From: Agrobacterium tumefaciens
GTDB taxonomy: Bacteria; Pseudomonadota; Alphaproteobacteria; Rhizobiales; Rhizobiaceae
Assembly (NCBI RefSeq): GCF_005221385.1
Contig: NZ_CP039903.1
Coordinates: 558,001-622,000 of the forward strand
Direction: 5' to 3'
DNA length: 64,000 nt
Positions 25,153 to 34,683 of the stretch are shown one piece after another. Positions within the stretch are counted from its first letter, which is position 1. Each line of letters opens with the position of its first letter. The notes under the pieces were generated by a model. The model did no database searches, was not told the origin of the DNA, and saw nothing but the letters and a program-made list of their open reading frames with translations. The position numbers were made by a program, and so were the translations under genes.

Positions 25153-27501
25153 ATGTTTTTCAGCATACGCAATATACTTGTGGGTTTTTTTCTCGTTGTC
25201 GGCATCGCACTTGCGGGTTTTGTCGGCAACGCCATGTGGCAATCCGTTCATCGCGCCCGCACGTTTTCGGACGTCGCGCAGCTCGTTTCGCTCGACAGGC
25301 TGCTGTTTAACGCCCTGCTGAATTTCCGCAGCGAACGCGGCAACAGTGCCTCGGCGCTGACCGTCGATCCGGCGAAGACCGCCAATACCATCGCCAGCGT
25401 GCAGGCATCGCGCCAGAAGGTGGATGCGGCGATGAGCGCCTTCCTCGAACAGTCTGCCGCACTTGATCAGGCTGGCCTTCAGGCGCCGCTTGCCCGCGTA
25501 AAGGATATCTACACGCAATTTCAGGAATTGCGCAAAAAGGTCGACGCCAACGTTACCCTGCCGCTCGACCGTCGCGAAAACGGGCTGGACAAGACCGTGC
25601 TGGCGCTCGGGCAGGATTTCCTGACCGCACTTGAGACGGGATCGACCGCGGTGGAGGGAGAGGTTCGCTCGCTGGACCAGAGCCTGACCGGTCTCATACA
25701 GCTCAGATCCTATGGCTGGTCGGCGCGCGCTCTCGGCGGCAGCGCCACCGTCGTCATCAATGCGGTCGTCGCCCAGCAGCGGCCGCTTACCCCGCAGGAG
25801 ATCCAGCAGCTCGGCAATTTCGATGCCGGCGCGGCGTTTGCGTGGAAAGCCACCGGCGAACTCGTCGCGCATGAATCAACGCCGCAAGCCCTGAAGGATA
25901 TCTACGCCACTGCCGACCGGACCTATTTCAAGGGCGATTTCGTCGCGCAGCGCGCCAAGCTTGTCGATGATCTGAATAACGGCCGCACGCCGTCCTTCAC
26001 CATCGATACATGGCGCAATACGGTCACGGCCAGCCTCGATACGGTCGCGAAAATCGCCTCCGAAGCGATGGAGGTTCTCAATGCAAGCGCTGAAAAGGCC
26101 AAGCAGCAGGCCTTCATCGGCGCGATGATCTATCTCGCGGCTTTCATCCTCACGCTTGGGGTCTGCATTCTCTGCCTTGCCGTCATCATCGGCCGCGTCA
26201 CCCGCCCGATCAGCCGGTTGACCAAAGCGATGATGGAATTGTCCACCGGCAACCTGACCGTCGATGTATCCGGCTCCAGACGCAGCGACGAAATCGGCGA
26301 GATGGCCCGCGCGGTGGAAATCTTCCGCGAAGCGGCCATTCGCAACCGCGAGCTGGAGATGCAGGCGGACGCCAATCGCGACAAGGCCGAGCGCGACCGC
26401 GTCGAATTGCAGCAGCGCGCCGAAGCCGAGGCCGAGGAACGGCTCAATCAGGCGACCGGCTCGCTGGCCGGCGGCCTTCGCCGGCTTGCCTCCGGTGATA
26501 TGGTCTGCGAGATCGCCACGCCGTTCGCGCCGCAATTCGAGGCGCTGCGGCATGATTTCAACAGCTCCGTCCACCAGCTGCGCGAGGCGCTGGCAAGCGT
26601 CGGCCACTCCGTCCAGACGGTGAACGGTGGCGCGCATGAGGTTTCGTCCGCCTCCGACGATCTGTCCCGCCGCACCGAGCAGCAGGCCGCGTCTCTGGAA
26701 GAGACCGCCGCCGCGCTCGAGGAAATTACCGCCAATGTCACCGCCACCTCCAAGCGGGCGAGCGATGCACGCGACACGGTGCGCGATGCGCGCACCAAGG
26801 CTGATCTTTCCGGCAAGGTGGTGCGCGATGCCGTCTCCGCCATGGAACGCATCGAGCATTCCTCGCGCCAGATCGGCCAGATCATCGGCGTCATCGATGA
26901 AATCGCCTTCCAGACCAACCTTCTGGCGCTGAATGCCGGCGTTGAGGCGGCGCGGGCAGGTGATGCCGGCAAGGGCTTTGCCGTCGTGGCGCAGGAAGTG
27001 CGCGAACTGGCGCAGCGTTCTGCCAATGCTGCCAAGGAAATCAAGCAGCTGATCAACACCTCCGCCATCGCCGTGGGCGAAGGCGTCAGGCTGGTGGCCG
27101 ATACCGGCGTCGGGCTTTCCGAGATCGAACAGCTGGTGCTGTCCGTCAACACCCATATGGACGCCATCGCCACGGCGGCGCAGGAACAGTCGGCCGGTCT
27201 TTCCGAGGTGAATACCGCCGTCAACCACATGGATCAGGCCACGCAGCAGAATGCCGCCATGGTTGAGGAAATGAACGCGGCTGGCGCGGGGCTGGCGCAG
27301 GAATGCGCCAATCTCCAGGCGCTGCTTTCACAATTCCAGCTCGGCCAGCAGGCCTCCGCCTTGCATGAGACGGCAAGGCAGATGCGGCGCGGCGCAAGCC
27401 CCACCCGCACTCCGGCCCATCCTGCTCTGAAGGCCCGCCCGGTTGCCGCACGCGGCAATGCGGCGCTGGCCGTGAGGGGTGATGACTGGGCGGAGTTCTG
27501 A
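25153..27501 (+). CDS. Methyl-accepting chemotaxis protein
   Basis: Transmembrane chemoreceptor, 782 aa. First membrane helix at residues about 6-30, a roughly 290-residue periplasmic sensing region of predicted helices, a second helix about residues 320-350 ([18 protein letters not shown]), HAMP domain ([21 protein letters not shown]), then the coiled-coil signalling domain. The hairpin tip is the conserved [23 protein letters not shown]. The C-terminus ends in DDWAEF, matching the xWxxF pentapeptide used to tether CheR/CheB. Ligand unknown. The gene stands alone. Confidence 0.95.
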   Translation: MFFSIRNILVGFFLVVGIALAGFVGNAMWQSVHRARTFSDVAQLVSLDRLLFNALLNFRSERGNSASALTVDPAKTANTIASVQASRQKVDAAMSAFLEQSAALDQAGLQAPLARVKDIYTQFQELRKKVDANVTLPLDRRENGLDKTVLALGQDFLTALETGSTAVEGEVRSLDQSLTGLIQLRSYGWSARALGGSATVVINAVVAQQRPLTPQEIQQLGNFDAGAAFAWKATGELVAHESTPQALKDIYATADRTYFKGDFVAQRAKLVDDLNNGRTPSFTIDTWRNTVTASLDTVAKIASEAMEVLNASAEKAKQQAFIGAMIYLAAFILTLGVCILCLAVIIGRVTRPISRLTKAMMELSTGNLTVDVSGSRRSDEIGEMARAVEIFREAAIRNRELEMQADANRDKAERDRVELQQRAEAEAEERLNQATGSLAGGLRRLASGDMVCEIATPFAPQFEALRHDFNSSVHQLREALASVGHSVQTVNGGAHEVSSASDDLSRRTEQQAASLEETAAALEEITANVTATSKRASDARDTVRDARTKADLSGKVVRDAVSAMERIEHSSRQIGQIIGVIDEIAFQTNLLALNAGVEAARAGDAGKGFAVVAQEVRELAQRSANAAKEIKQLINTSAIAVGEGVRLVADTGVGLSEIEQLVLSVNTHMDAIATAAQEQSAGLSEVNTAVNHMDQATQQNAAMVEEMNAAGAGLAQECANLQALLSQFQLGQQASALHETARQMRRGASPTRTPAHPALKARPVAARGNAALAVRGDDWAEF

Positions 27502-27534
27502 AGGCGATCCAGCGTTGGATATGGCGAGGAACTG

Positions 27535-27630
27535 GCATCCACCCGCCGTCATCAAGTCTTTGATCGCGAGAGAGTCCTTTCACGGCGCAGACGCGCCGTG
27601 GCTGGATGCCGGATCAAGTTCGGCATGACG
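27535..27630. repeat. Palindromic intergenic repeat, family C, divergent copy
   Basis: Imperfect inverted repeat with arms ACTGGCATCCACCCGCCGTCAT and CTGGATGCCGGATCAAGTTCGGCATGACGG around AGAGAGTCCTTTCACGGCGCAGACGCG. The central GAGTCCT...GCGCAGACGCG matches the family C copies. Confidence 0.6.
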
Positions 27631-27685
27631 GAAGAAAAGTGTCCTCCTCAACTGCCCGAGCCCGCATCCGCAACAGGTGCGGGCT

Positions 27686-28573
27686 TCATCGTTTCCGGAG
27701 GTCCGGCAGCGCAGCGGCAAGCGCCCGCAGCGGCGCGGTCATATGTTTGTCGCGTCTCATCGCCAGCGCGATCCGCCTTTCGAGCGGCGGGACGAGAGAG
27801 CGCCATTCAAGCCCGGACGCCGCCCCTTCGTGCTCCATCGCCATGCGCGGCACGATGGCAAGGCCAAGGCCCGCGCCCGCCAGTTTCTTGATCGCCTCGA
27901 CGCTGCCCAGTTCCATGGCCGGCTGCACGGTGCGGCCGCTCGTCGAAAACCACTGATCCACCAGCCTGCGCGTATTGCCGCCCTCGTAAAGCAGCAGTGG
28001 TCGCGTCGAAAGTGTTTCGGCGGTGAGTGCCGTTGCATCAGCGACGGCGCCATGCGGGAAAACCGCGACCAGTTCGTCGAGATGAATATCGCGGATATCG
28101 AGGCTGCGTCCGCTGGCGGGCAGGGCCACCACGGCCGCATCGATCGTATTGGCTTCCAGAAGCCGCAAGATATCGTGGGTATTGCCGGTCTGCACGATGA
28201 TTTCGATGCCTGGCATCGCCTGCCGGATGCGGCCCAGCACCGGCGGCAGCAGGTAGATGCAGGCGGTGGCGCCCGTGCCGATGCGCAGGCGTCCCGTCAC
28301 CCCGCTGCGATGCGGCGCGACGGTATCGATGGCATGCGCCACTTCTTCCGCAATCCGCCTTGCATGGATGAGAAAATCCCGGCCCGCCGCTGTCGGCTGC
28401 GCGCGTCTGCCGACCCTTTCGATCAGCCGCACGCCAAGCTGCTTTTCGAGCAGCCTTATATGCAGGCTGATGGCCGGCTGCGTCAGCCCAGCCTTGTCGG
28501 CGGCGGCGGAAAAACTGCCGAGATCAGCCACATCCATGAAACTGCGCACCTGCCGCAGATCGAGGTCCATCAT
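27686..28573 (-). CDS. LysR-family transcriptional regulator
   Basis: 295 aa. N-terminal winged helix (LRQVRSFMDVADLGSFSAAADKAGLTQPAISLHIRLLEKQLGVRLIER) and a two-lobed effector domain. The frame is open far upstream, but the ATG at 28573 gives the family start and the upstream part is antisense to the GNAT gene. LysR proteins usually control the divergent neighbour, here the GNAT gene that starts 97 bases away. Effector unknown. Confidence 0.92.
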   Translation of the reverse strand: MMDLDLRQVRSFMDVADLGSFSAAADKAGLTQPAISLHIRLLEKQLGVRLIERVGRRAQPTAAGRDFLIHARRIAEEVAHAIDTVAPHRSGVTGRLRIGTGATACIYLLPPVLGRIRQAMPGIEIIVQTGNTHDILRLLEANTIDAAVVALPASGRSLDIRDIHLDELVAVFPHGAVADATALTAETLSTRPLLLYEGGNTRRLVDQWFSTSGRTVQPAMELGSVEAIKKLAGAGLGLAIVPRMAMEHEGAASGLEWRSLVPPLERRIALAMRRDKHMTAPLRALAAALPDLRKR

Positions 28574-28669
28574 CAAAGAAAACCTTATCGTTTGTATAAG
28601 ATAGATAATCTTTATTTTGGATGCGCCGCAATGCAAAATGATGGCGTGAATGATCCGCAGGACAAGAGA

Positions 28670-29212
28670 ATGACCCTTCCCACCGTTTCCAGCCCTACCA
28701 TCCGCCCCTGTGAAGAGACGGATATTCCAGCCATTACCGAAATTTACCGGGACGCCGTGCTTCATGGCCGCGCCAGCTTCGAGATCGATCCGCCAACGGT
28801 GGAGACGATGGCCGAGCGCCGTCGCCTTCTGGTGGAGGGTAACTATCCCTATCTCGTCGCCGATGTCGGCGGAAAGGTAGCCGGATATGCCTATGCCGGC
28901 GCCTATCGCGCCCGCCCGGCCTATGGCGCGGCGGTCGAGAATTCCGTTTACGTCGATCCGGCCATGAAAGGCATGGGCATCGGCCGCAAGCTGCTCGATG
29001 CGCTGATTGCGGAGGCGACCGCACGCGGCTTCCGGCAGATGATCGCGGTCATCGGCGATTCGGCCAATGCCGCCTCGATCGGCGTGCACCGTGCCGCCGG
29101 TTTCGAGCATGTCGGCACCTTCAAATCCATTGGCTGGAAACACGGCCAATGGCTGGATACGGTGCTGATGCAGCGTGCGCTGGGCGAGGGTGACACCACG
29201 CCGCGTTTCTGA
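28670..29212 (+). CDS. GNAT N-acetyltransferase, phosphinothricin-acetyltransferase-like
   Basis: 180 aa. GNAT fold with RPCEETDIPAITEIYRDAVLHGRASFEIDPP near the start and the acetyl-CoA loop VYVDPAMKGMGIGRKLL. The C-terminal AAGFEHVGTFKSIGWKHGQWLDTVLMQRAL is typical of the Pat/Bar group, whose members acetylate phosphinothricin or methionine sulfone/sulfoximine. A second Pat-like gene is at 56161. The ATG at 28670 was chosen because the long upstream frame is antisense to the LysR gene. Confidence 0.9.
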   Translation: MTLPTVSSPTIRPCEETDIPAITEIYRDAVLHGRASFEIDPPTVETMAERRRLLVEGNYPYLVADVGGKVAGYAYAGAYRARPAYGAAVENSVYVDPAMKGMGIGRKLLDALIAEATARGFRQMIAVIGDSANAASIGVHRAAGFEHVGTFKSIGWKHGQWLDTVLMQRALGEGDTTPRF

Positions 29213-29279
29213 GTCGTCAGGGAGGAATGGCGAAAACCGTGAGCGGTTTTCGCCTGAAATCCCGCTCTCGCTGGAAGAA

Positions 29280-29624
29280 TTAAGGCTTGGTGGAGCCGGG
29301 GATTTCGACCTTCAGCGTATCGCCGGCCAGCTCGCTGCCCAGTTCCACGGCCTTGGTCTTCTTGTCGTAAACGCAGATATGGCTGACCGTCGCATCCGCG
29401 CCTTTCGCCTTGCCGGTAAGGATGGCAAGGCCGTAATTCTCGCTGCCGACGGGATCAACCACTGCCTTGGCATCCTCGATCATGTCCCTGGCGTCCGCAA
29501 GGCAGGCGGTCTGCACATCCGCCACGAATTCCTTCCACGCATCATCCGATGATGCGGCGGCGGGGAGTGCCAGGGATGCGAAGGCTGCGAAGAAGAGAAT
29601 GTTTCGGGTGATGAAGCGCGTCAT
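29280..29624 (-). CDS. Hypothetical secreted protein, 114 aa
   Basis: Starts with a clear Sec signal peptide (MTRFITRNILFFAAFASLALPAAAS) and continues as a small mixed alpha/beta protein with two cysteines (TACLADARD and SHICVYDKK) that could pair in the periplasm. The ATG at 29624 follows GGAAGGAAA; an upstream in-frame start at 29672 would bury the signal peptide. No family recognised. Confidence 0.75.
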   Translation of the reverse strand: MTRFITRNILFFAAFASLALPAAASSDDAWKEFVADVQTACLADARDMIEDAKAVVDPVGSENYGLAILTGKAKGADATVSHICVYDKKTKAVELGSELAGDTLKVEIPGSTKP

Positions 29625-29844
29625 GGAATTTCCTTCCTGCATTTTCGGTAAAAGCGAACCGATAGGGTGCAAAACGGTACGCCAGGGTTGTGAAACAAAT
29701 GTGGTGGCGGCTGGCTAGAGACGAATTTTCTCTTTTGTCGGAACATTTTGATATTTCGCAGGTTGCCCAAACAGAGGTTCGCTCCTATGGTCCGCTCACA
29801 CGGTTTCTAGGAGCGGTAACCCGCTGCAAAAAGGAGTAAAAACC

Positions 29845-30447
29845 ATGGCCTTCGAACTTCCCGAACTCCCCTACGACTACGACGCGCTTGCACCTTACAT
29901 GTCGCGCGAGACGCTCGAGTTCCATCACGACAAGCACCACAAGGCATATGTCGACAACGGTAACAAGCTGGCTGCCGAAGCCGGTCTTTCCGACCTGTCG
30001 CTCGAGGAAGTCGTGAAGAAGTCCTTTGGCACCAATGCCGGCCTCTTCAACAATGCTGCCCAGCACTACAACCACGTCCATTTCTGGAAGTGGATGAAGA
30101 AGGGCGGCGGCGGCAACAAGCTGCCGGGCAAGCTGGAACAGGCGATTGCTTCCGATCTCGGCGGCTACGACAAGTTCAAGGCTGATTTCATTGCTGCCGG
30201 CACCACCCAGTTCGGCTCCGGCTGGGCATGGCTCTCCGTCAAGAACGGCAAGCTCGAAATCTCCAAGACCCCGAACGGCGAAAACCCGCTGGTTCATGGC
30301 GCTGATCCCATCCTCGGCGTCGACGTCTGGGAACATTCCTACTACATCGACTACCGCAACCTGCGCCCGAAGTACCTCGAAGCCTTCGTTGACAACCTCA
30401 TCAACTGGGACTACGTCCTGGAGCGTTACGAAGCCGCTGCCAAGTAA
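29845..30447 (+). CDS. sodB: Fe/Mn superoxide dismutase
   Basis: 200 aa cytoplasmic superoxide dismutase. Metal ligands visible: His in LEFHHDKHHKAYVDN, His in NNAAQHYNHVHFWKWM, and Asp/His in GVDVWEHSYYIDYRN. The sequence style, including AAQHYNHVHFW and GGGGNKLPG, suits the iron-type SodB of alphaproteobacteria, though metal preference cannot be proved from sequence. AAAGGAG precedes the ATG. It has its own terminator. Confidence 0.96.
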   Translation: MAFELPELPYDYDALAPYMSRETLEFHHDKHHKAYVDNGNKLAAEAGLSDLSLEEVVKKSFGTNAGLFNNAAQHYNHVHFWKWMKKGGGGNKLPGKLEQAIASDLGGYDKFKADFIAAGTTQFGSGWAWLSVKNGKLEISKTPNGENPLVHGADPILGVDVWEHSYYIDYRNLRPKYLEAFVDNLINWDYVLERYEAAAK

Positions 30448-30469
30448 GGCTTGGCGAACGGAATTTTTG

Positions 30470-30500
30470 AACACCCGGCCTTTGTGCCGGGTGTTCTGCT
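30470..30500 (+). terminator. Terminator after the superoxide dismutase gene
   Basis: AACACCCGGC-CTTTGT-GCCGGGTGTT, perfect 10-base arms, followed by CTGCTTTT. Confidence 0.85.
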
Positions 30501-30570
30501 TTTGGGGCGCGCGTGCCGTTCCGGCCGCTTGTCACAAGCCTGTCATCAGCCGGGTTTATCGCGGCGCATC

Positions 30571-31416
30571 ATGAGTGAAAAAAGCAAGCCTCTCTTCTCC
30601 TTCGGCATCGTCGCCGATCCCCAATATGCCAATGCCGATCCCCGTCCGGACATGGGCCGCTATTATGCCGAAAGCCCGAAAAAGCTCTCCGAGGCGATCG
30701 CCGTCTTCAACGAAGAGGACCTCGCCTTTGTGGTGACGCTTGGCGACATCATCGACCGCGGTTTCGACAATTTCGATGCCATCCTCAGCGTTTATGACGG
30801 GCTTCGCCATCCCTCGGTCCTGTTGCCGGGTAATCATGATTTTTCAGTCGCGCCGGAGCATCTGACCGCCATCCATGCCCGCCTTGGCATGCCGGCGCCC
30901 TGGCATGACTTCGCCATCGGCAATGTCCGCTTCGCCGTGCTCGATGGCAACGAGGTCAGTCTCTTCGCCCCGCCGCTCGGCGATCCGCGTCGTGCACTTG
31001 CGCAGGAGCGGCTGAAGCACCTGCAGCAAGCGGGCGCGATCAATGCACAGGACTGGAACGCCTCGCTCAGCGACGAGCAATTCGAATGGTTGCGAAACGT
31101 CCTGCAAAAATCGGACGCGGCCGGCGAAAAAGTGGTCGTGCTGTGCCACTATCCGCTTTATCCGGAAAACGCTCACAACATGTGGGACGCGCCCCGCATT
31201 GTCGATCTTCTCAGCGCCCATTCTTCAGCCGTCGCATGGTTCAATGGCCATAATCACGAAGGCAATTACGGTGTGCTGGGCAACACCCACTTCGTCAATT
31301 TCAAGGGCATGGTGGATACGCCCGACCAGAACACTTTCGCCATCGCCGATGTTTTCGAAGATCGGATCGTCATTCGCGGTTTTGGCCGCGAGGAGGATCG
31401 CCTCTTACGGCTGTGA
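30571..31416 (+). CDS. Metallophosphoesterase (ADP-ribose/CDP-alcohol diphosphatase-like)
   Basis: Calcineurin-like phosphoesterase, 281 aa. Metal-binding motifs in order: GIVADPQYAN, LGDIIDRGFDN, LPGNHDFS, and FNGHNHEGNY near the C-terminus. The motif pattern and length resemble the Mn-dependent ADP-ribose/CDP-alcohol diphosphatase group, so a nucleotide-diphosphate substrate is a reasonable guess. The ATG at 30571 gives MSEKSKPLFSFGIVADPQ. The 3' end overlaps the convergent WYL regulator gene by 12 bases. Confidence 0.88.
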   Translation: MSEKSKPLFSFGIVADPQYANADPRPDMGRYYAESPKKLSEAIAVFNEEDLAFVVTLGDIIDRGFDNFDAILSVYDGLRHPSVLLPGNHDFSVAPEHLTAIHARLGMPAPWHDFAIGNVRFAVLDGNEVSLFAPPLGDPRRALAQERLKHLQQAGAINAQDWNASLSDEQFEWLRNVLQKSDAAGEKVVVLCHYPLYPENAHNMWDAPRIVDLLSAHSSAVAWFNGHNHEGNYGVLGNTHFVNFKGMVDTPDQNTFAIADVFEDRIVIRGFGREEDRLLRL

Positions 31417-32121
31417 GGATGGAATGCCCGGCTGGTTGCTCTGCCAGCCGCTCATCCACAATTGCCGCAGCTTTTCACCTTCCAGCTTGAAAAAGCTGCC
31501 GGTGCTTTCGCAGGTCAAGACCCGGTCCGAGCGGAAGTTGCGGATCGCCTGCCGTAACTCGCACCAGCCGACGATATTCACCGTCTCCGAATAATAGATC
31601 ACGGCAATGGGCCGGATCTGCCGCCGGGTCTCTGTGCCGGTTTCATCGCGATAGCTGATTTCCAGCCGTTCTTCATCGCGCACCGCACGCCTGACCGTCG
31701 CAAGATCGATGCCGACAGGCGCGGGTGCGATGCTGCCCCAGGCATGCAGGGCATTGGCCGACAGGGTTTTGGACAGGGGTTCGGGCAGGGAAGCGGCAAT
31801 CTTGTCACTGGCCTTTTTCGCTGCCTGCCGCAATTCGGTATCACTGGAGCGGCCAACCATGGCGAGCGCCAGCACGATTGCCTCGGTCTCTTCGATGGAA
31901 AACATCAGCGGCGGCAGGCTGAAGCCGGGTCGCAGAATATAACCGACGCCGCGCTCGCCTTCGATGGGCACCCGCATGGTCTGAAGGGCGGCTATGTCGC
32001 GATAGACCGAACGCGCCGTCACTTCCAGCTTGTCGGCGATTGTCTGTGCCGTGACTGGCCGGCGCGCCAGTCGCAGGATCTGGATGATCTCGAACAGTCT
32101 CGACGCCTTGCGCATTGACAT
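31405..32121 (-). CDS. YafY-type HTH-WYL transcriptional regulator
   Basis: 238 aa with the HTH (ASRLFEIIQILRLARRPVTAQTIADKLEVTARSVYRDIAALQTMRVPI) and WYL domain (LEISYRDETGTETRRQIRPIAVIYYSETVNIVGWCELRQAIRNFRSDRV). Paralogue of the gene at 21874. It is divergent from a LysE exporter, with a 24-base palindrome in the shared promoter; repression of both is inferred. Confidence 0.9.
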   Translation of the reverse strand: MSMRKASRLFEIIQILRLARRPVTAQTIADKLEVTARSVYRDIAALQTMRVPIEGERGVGYILRPGFSLPPLMFSIEETEAIVLALAMVGRSSDTELRQAAKKASDKIAASLPEPLSKTLSANALHAWGSIAPAPVGIDLATVRRAVRDEERLEISYRDETGTETRRQIRPIAVIYYSETVNIVGWCELRQAIRNFRSDRVLTCESTGSFFKLEGEKLRQLWMSGWQSNQPGIPSSQP

Positions 32122-32142
32122 TTTCCCGGCGTTTTTTCAAGA

Positions 32143-32166
32143 CAACTGACACAATGCTGTCAGTTG
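32143..32166. promoter_or_regulatory. Probable operator between the WYL regulator and LysE genes
   Basis: Perfect inverted repeat CAACTGACA-CAATGC-TGTCAGTTG. The half-site ACTGACA also appears twice before the VOC gene next to the paralogous regulator (22570-22586). Confidence 0.65.
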
Positions 32167-32247
32167 GCTTTTCCTATAAACGGCAAAACACATTGAGAAA
32201 CATGCATATTCCTAAATGTGCCGCGAACCGTCTGGGGAGATACTGAC

Positions 32248-32892
32248 ATGAGTTACGCCGAAAATCTCTGGCTTTTCTTTCTGCTCCTGTTCGGCATCAT
32301 CATCCTGCCGGGCATGGACATGCTGTTCGTGCTGGCAAGTGCGCTGACGGGCGGCAAGAAAACCGGCCTTTCGGCCGCAAGCGGCATGAGCGCCGGCGGC
32401 ATCGTGCATTCGCTTTATGGCGCGGCCGGCGTTGGCCTGCTCGCCACCTGGATGCCGTCGCTGTTCCTGCCGCTTCTCATTGCCGGCGCTGCCTATATGG
32501 TCTGGATCGGCATCGGCCTGATGCGCAGCGCAATCGTCGTGAATGGCGATGAGGCGCAGGCGAGCGCCTCAGTGAAAAAAGCGTTCTGGCGGGCGGTGCT
32601 GACCTGCCTTTCCAACCCGAAAGCCTATCTGTTCATGATGGCGGTCTACCCGCAATTTCTCAACCCTGCCTATGGTCCGATCTGGATGCAGGGGCTGGTG
32701 ATGGGCGTGATGGTGGCGGTAACGCAGTTTACCGTTTATGGCGCGCTGGCGCTGACGGCGGATAAAAGCCGGCAATGGCTGGTGTCTTCCCCCGGCGCCA
32801 CGATCTTCATCGGTCGCGCTGCCGGTTTCATGCTGGTTGCCGCAGCGCTGCTGACATTTTGGGAAGCCCTGTCGTGGAGCCTCGGCGAATAA
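32248..32892 (+). CDS. LysE-family transporter
   Basis: 214 aa inner-membrane exporter with six hydrophobic segments; start MSYAENLWLFFLLLFGIIILPGMDMLFVLA, and the conserved LTCLSNPKAYLFMMAVYPQFL. The ATG at 32248 has GGGGAGA upstream. Exports amino acids or related compounds. Probably controlled by the divergent WYL regulator. Confidence 0.9.
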   Translation: MSYAENLWLFFLLLFGIIILPGMDMLFVLASALTGGKKTGLSAASGMSAGGIVHSLYGAAGVGLLATWMPSLFLPLLIAGAAYMVWIGIGLMRSAIVVNGDEAQASASVKKAFWRAVLTCLSNPKAYLFMMAVYPQFLNPAYGPIWMQGLVMGVMVAVTQFTVYGALALTADKSRQWLVSSPGATIFIGRAAGFMLVAAALLTFWEALSWSLGE

Positions 32893-33137
32893 GACGAACA
32901 GATACTGCCGCTCCAGGGAGGCCATTCCCCGCACACCAACGAATGCTCTGCCAAGGCCCGTTGTTTTGTCACGGGGCCTTGTGGGACAACCGTCAGATAC
33001 TTTTCGGCCTGATACTCTAGACTTCTGTTTTCACGGCGGAATTCACCGCAATGTGACTTCTTTTCGCCATGCGGAAAGGGCATCCTCGCGCCGTTCCATC
33101 AAGCGTCCGGCACCTGCCGGAATCAAGGAGAGAGTGT

Positions 33138-33572
33138 ATGAAACTGAAAACCATCGCGGCGGCCATGCTTTTCGGCTGTCTTTGCGCCGGAGCGGTCTAT
33201 GCTGCCGGCGAAGTCGAAAAACGCGAAGGCATGATGAAGCAGATTGGCGGTTCCATGGGTGCGCTCGCTGCCATCTCCAAGGGCCAGAAGCCCTTCGATG
33301 CCGAAGCCGTCAAGGCTGCCGTCACGACCATCAGCACCAATGCCAAGGCTTTCCCCGAACAGTTCCCCGCCGGCACCGAGACTGGAAGCGCGGCGGCTCC
33401 GGCCATCTGGGAAAATTTCGAGGACTTCAAGGCCAAGGCGGCCAAGCTCGGTGCTGATGCCGATACGGTTCTTGCCAATCTCCCCACCGATCAGGCGGGC
33501 GTCACCACCGCCATGCAGACGCTCGGCGCCGATTGCGGCACCTGCCACCAGACCTATCGTTTGAAGAAATAA
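33138..33572 (+). CDS. Cytochrome c556-type (cytochrome c prime family)
   Basis: 144 aa exported c-type cytochrome. Signal peptide at residues 1-23 (MKLKTIAAAMLFGCLCAGAVYAAG), then a four-helix bundle, with the single heme-binding CGTCHQTYRLKK at the very C-terminus, as in cytochrome c prime/c556. AAGGAGAGAG precedes the ATG. Followed by a strong terminator, so it is not in one operon with the next cytochrome. Confidence 0.92.
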   Translation: MKLKTIAAAMLFGCLCAGAVYAAGEVEKREGMMKQIGGSMGALAAISKGQKPFDAEAVKAAVTTISTNAKAFPEQFPAGTETGSAAAPAIWENFEDFKAKAAKLGADADTVLANLPTDQAGVTTAMQTLGADCGTCHQTYRLKK

Positions 33573-33583
33573 TCACGAATTTC

Positions 33584-33614
33584 AAAACGCCGCTTCCCGG
33601 CGGCGTTTTTTCAC
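33584..33614 (+). terminator. Terminator after the cytochrome c556 gene
   Basis: AAAACGCCG-CTTCCCGG-CGGCGTTTT with 9-base arms and TTTTTT. Confidence 0.85.
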
Positions 33615-33659
33615 GTTGAAAGACACCTGATCAACTCGGGTGGGAATGGGGAGAGGGGT

Positions 33660-34580
33660 ATGTCTTCCATTTGGACGAAGCTTGTGGGTGGGGCCGTGAT
33701 CGCGGCCATTGCCGGCTATGGCATTTTCGCCTGGGTCACCGCGCCGCAGCGTCAGGCGCCCAGCCATTGGGTCAGCCTTGGCGAGCCGGATCTGGCCAAT
33801 GGCGAAACGCTGTTCTGGGCGGGTGGCTGTGCAAGCTGTCATGCCGCACCGGATGCCACGGGTGACGCGTTGCGGACGCTCGCCGGCGGGCAGCCGCTGA
33901 AAAGCCCCTTCGGCACCTTCCATGTGCCCAATATTTCCTCTGATCCGCAGCACGGCATCGGCAGCTGGACGCTGGCGGAATTCGGCGATGCCATGACGCG
34001 CGGGGTGGGAAAGAACGGCGAACATCTTTACCCGTCCTTCCCTTACGCTTCCTATGCGCGCATGACGCAGAAGGATGTCAACGACCTGTTCGGTTATCTG
34101 AAAACCCTGCCGGCCAGCCAGAATGACGCGCCGGATCACGATCTGCCGTTTCCCTTCAACCTGCGCATGGCGCTCGGCGGCTGGAAGTTCCTGTATTTCG
34201 ACACCTCCGCCCCGCCGCGCGTCGAGCTTGCCAATGCCAATGCCGAATTGCTGCGCGGCCAATATCTGGTGGAAGGGCCGGGCCATTGCGGCGAATGCCA
34301 TACCCCGCGCGACGCTCTCGGCGGTTTCCTGAAAGACAAATGGCTGGCCGGCGGCCCCAACCCGGAAGGTGAGGGCCGTATCCCCGATATCACGCCCGGC
34401 TCTCAGAGCATCGGCGCCTGGACGACGGCCGATATTGCCGGTTATCTGGAAACCGGCTTCACCCCGGAATTCGACAGCGTCGGCGGCTCCATGGTCAAGG
34501 TGCAGCAGAACATGGCGCGTCTGACCGCCGAAGACCGCAATGCCATTGCCGCCTACCTTAAGGCGATCCCGTCTCGGTAA
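33660..34580 (+). CDS. Diheme cytochrome c
   Basis: 306 aa, with an uncleaved or signal-like N-terminal helix (KLVGGAVIAAIAGYGIFAWVTAP) and two cytochrome c domains. Heme sites are GGCASCHAAPDATG near residue 57 and GHCGECHTPRDALGG near residue 208. The layout resembles the cytochrome subunits of membrane alcohol or sugar dehydrogenases, but no flavin or PQQ dehydrogenase subunit is adjacent. It may pass electrons from periplasmic oxidation to the respiratory chain. Confidence 0.92.
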   Translation: MSSIWTKLVGGAVIAAIAGYGIFAWVTAPQRQAPSHWVSLGEPDLANGETLFWAGGCASCHAAPDATGDALRTLAGGQPLKSPFGTFHVPNISSDPQHGIGSWTLAEFGDAMTRGVGKNGEHLYPSFPYASYARMTQKDVNDLFGYLKTLPASQNDAPDHDLPFPFNLRMALGGWKFLYFDTSAPPRVELANANAELLRGQYLVEGPGHCGECHTPRDALGGFLKDKWLAGGPNPEGEGRIPDITPGSQSIGAWTTADIAGYLETGFTPEFDSVGGSMVKVQQNMARLTAEDRNAIAAYLKAIPSR

Positions 34581-34649
34581 GGCGATACTTCGCCCGACGG
34601 ATGACATTGAATGAGGTGCGTTACCGGCCGTATGAACATCTCGCCGCCA

Positions 34650-34678
34650 TTGACTCCCGCACTTACCCGGCGGATAAC
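34650..34678 (+). promoter_or_regulatory. Promoter of the riboswitch-cbtBA transcript
   Basis: -35 TTGACT (34650-34655), 17-base spacer, -10 GATAAC (34673-34678). Transcription would start near 34685, right at the beginning of the riboswitch. Confidence 0.6.
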
Positions 34679-34683
34679 ATGAC

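Noticed and set aside
25876..27228. 450-codon open frame on the minus strand
   Set aside because: Antisense to the chemoreceptor gene; no recognisable domain.
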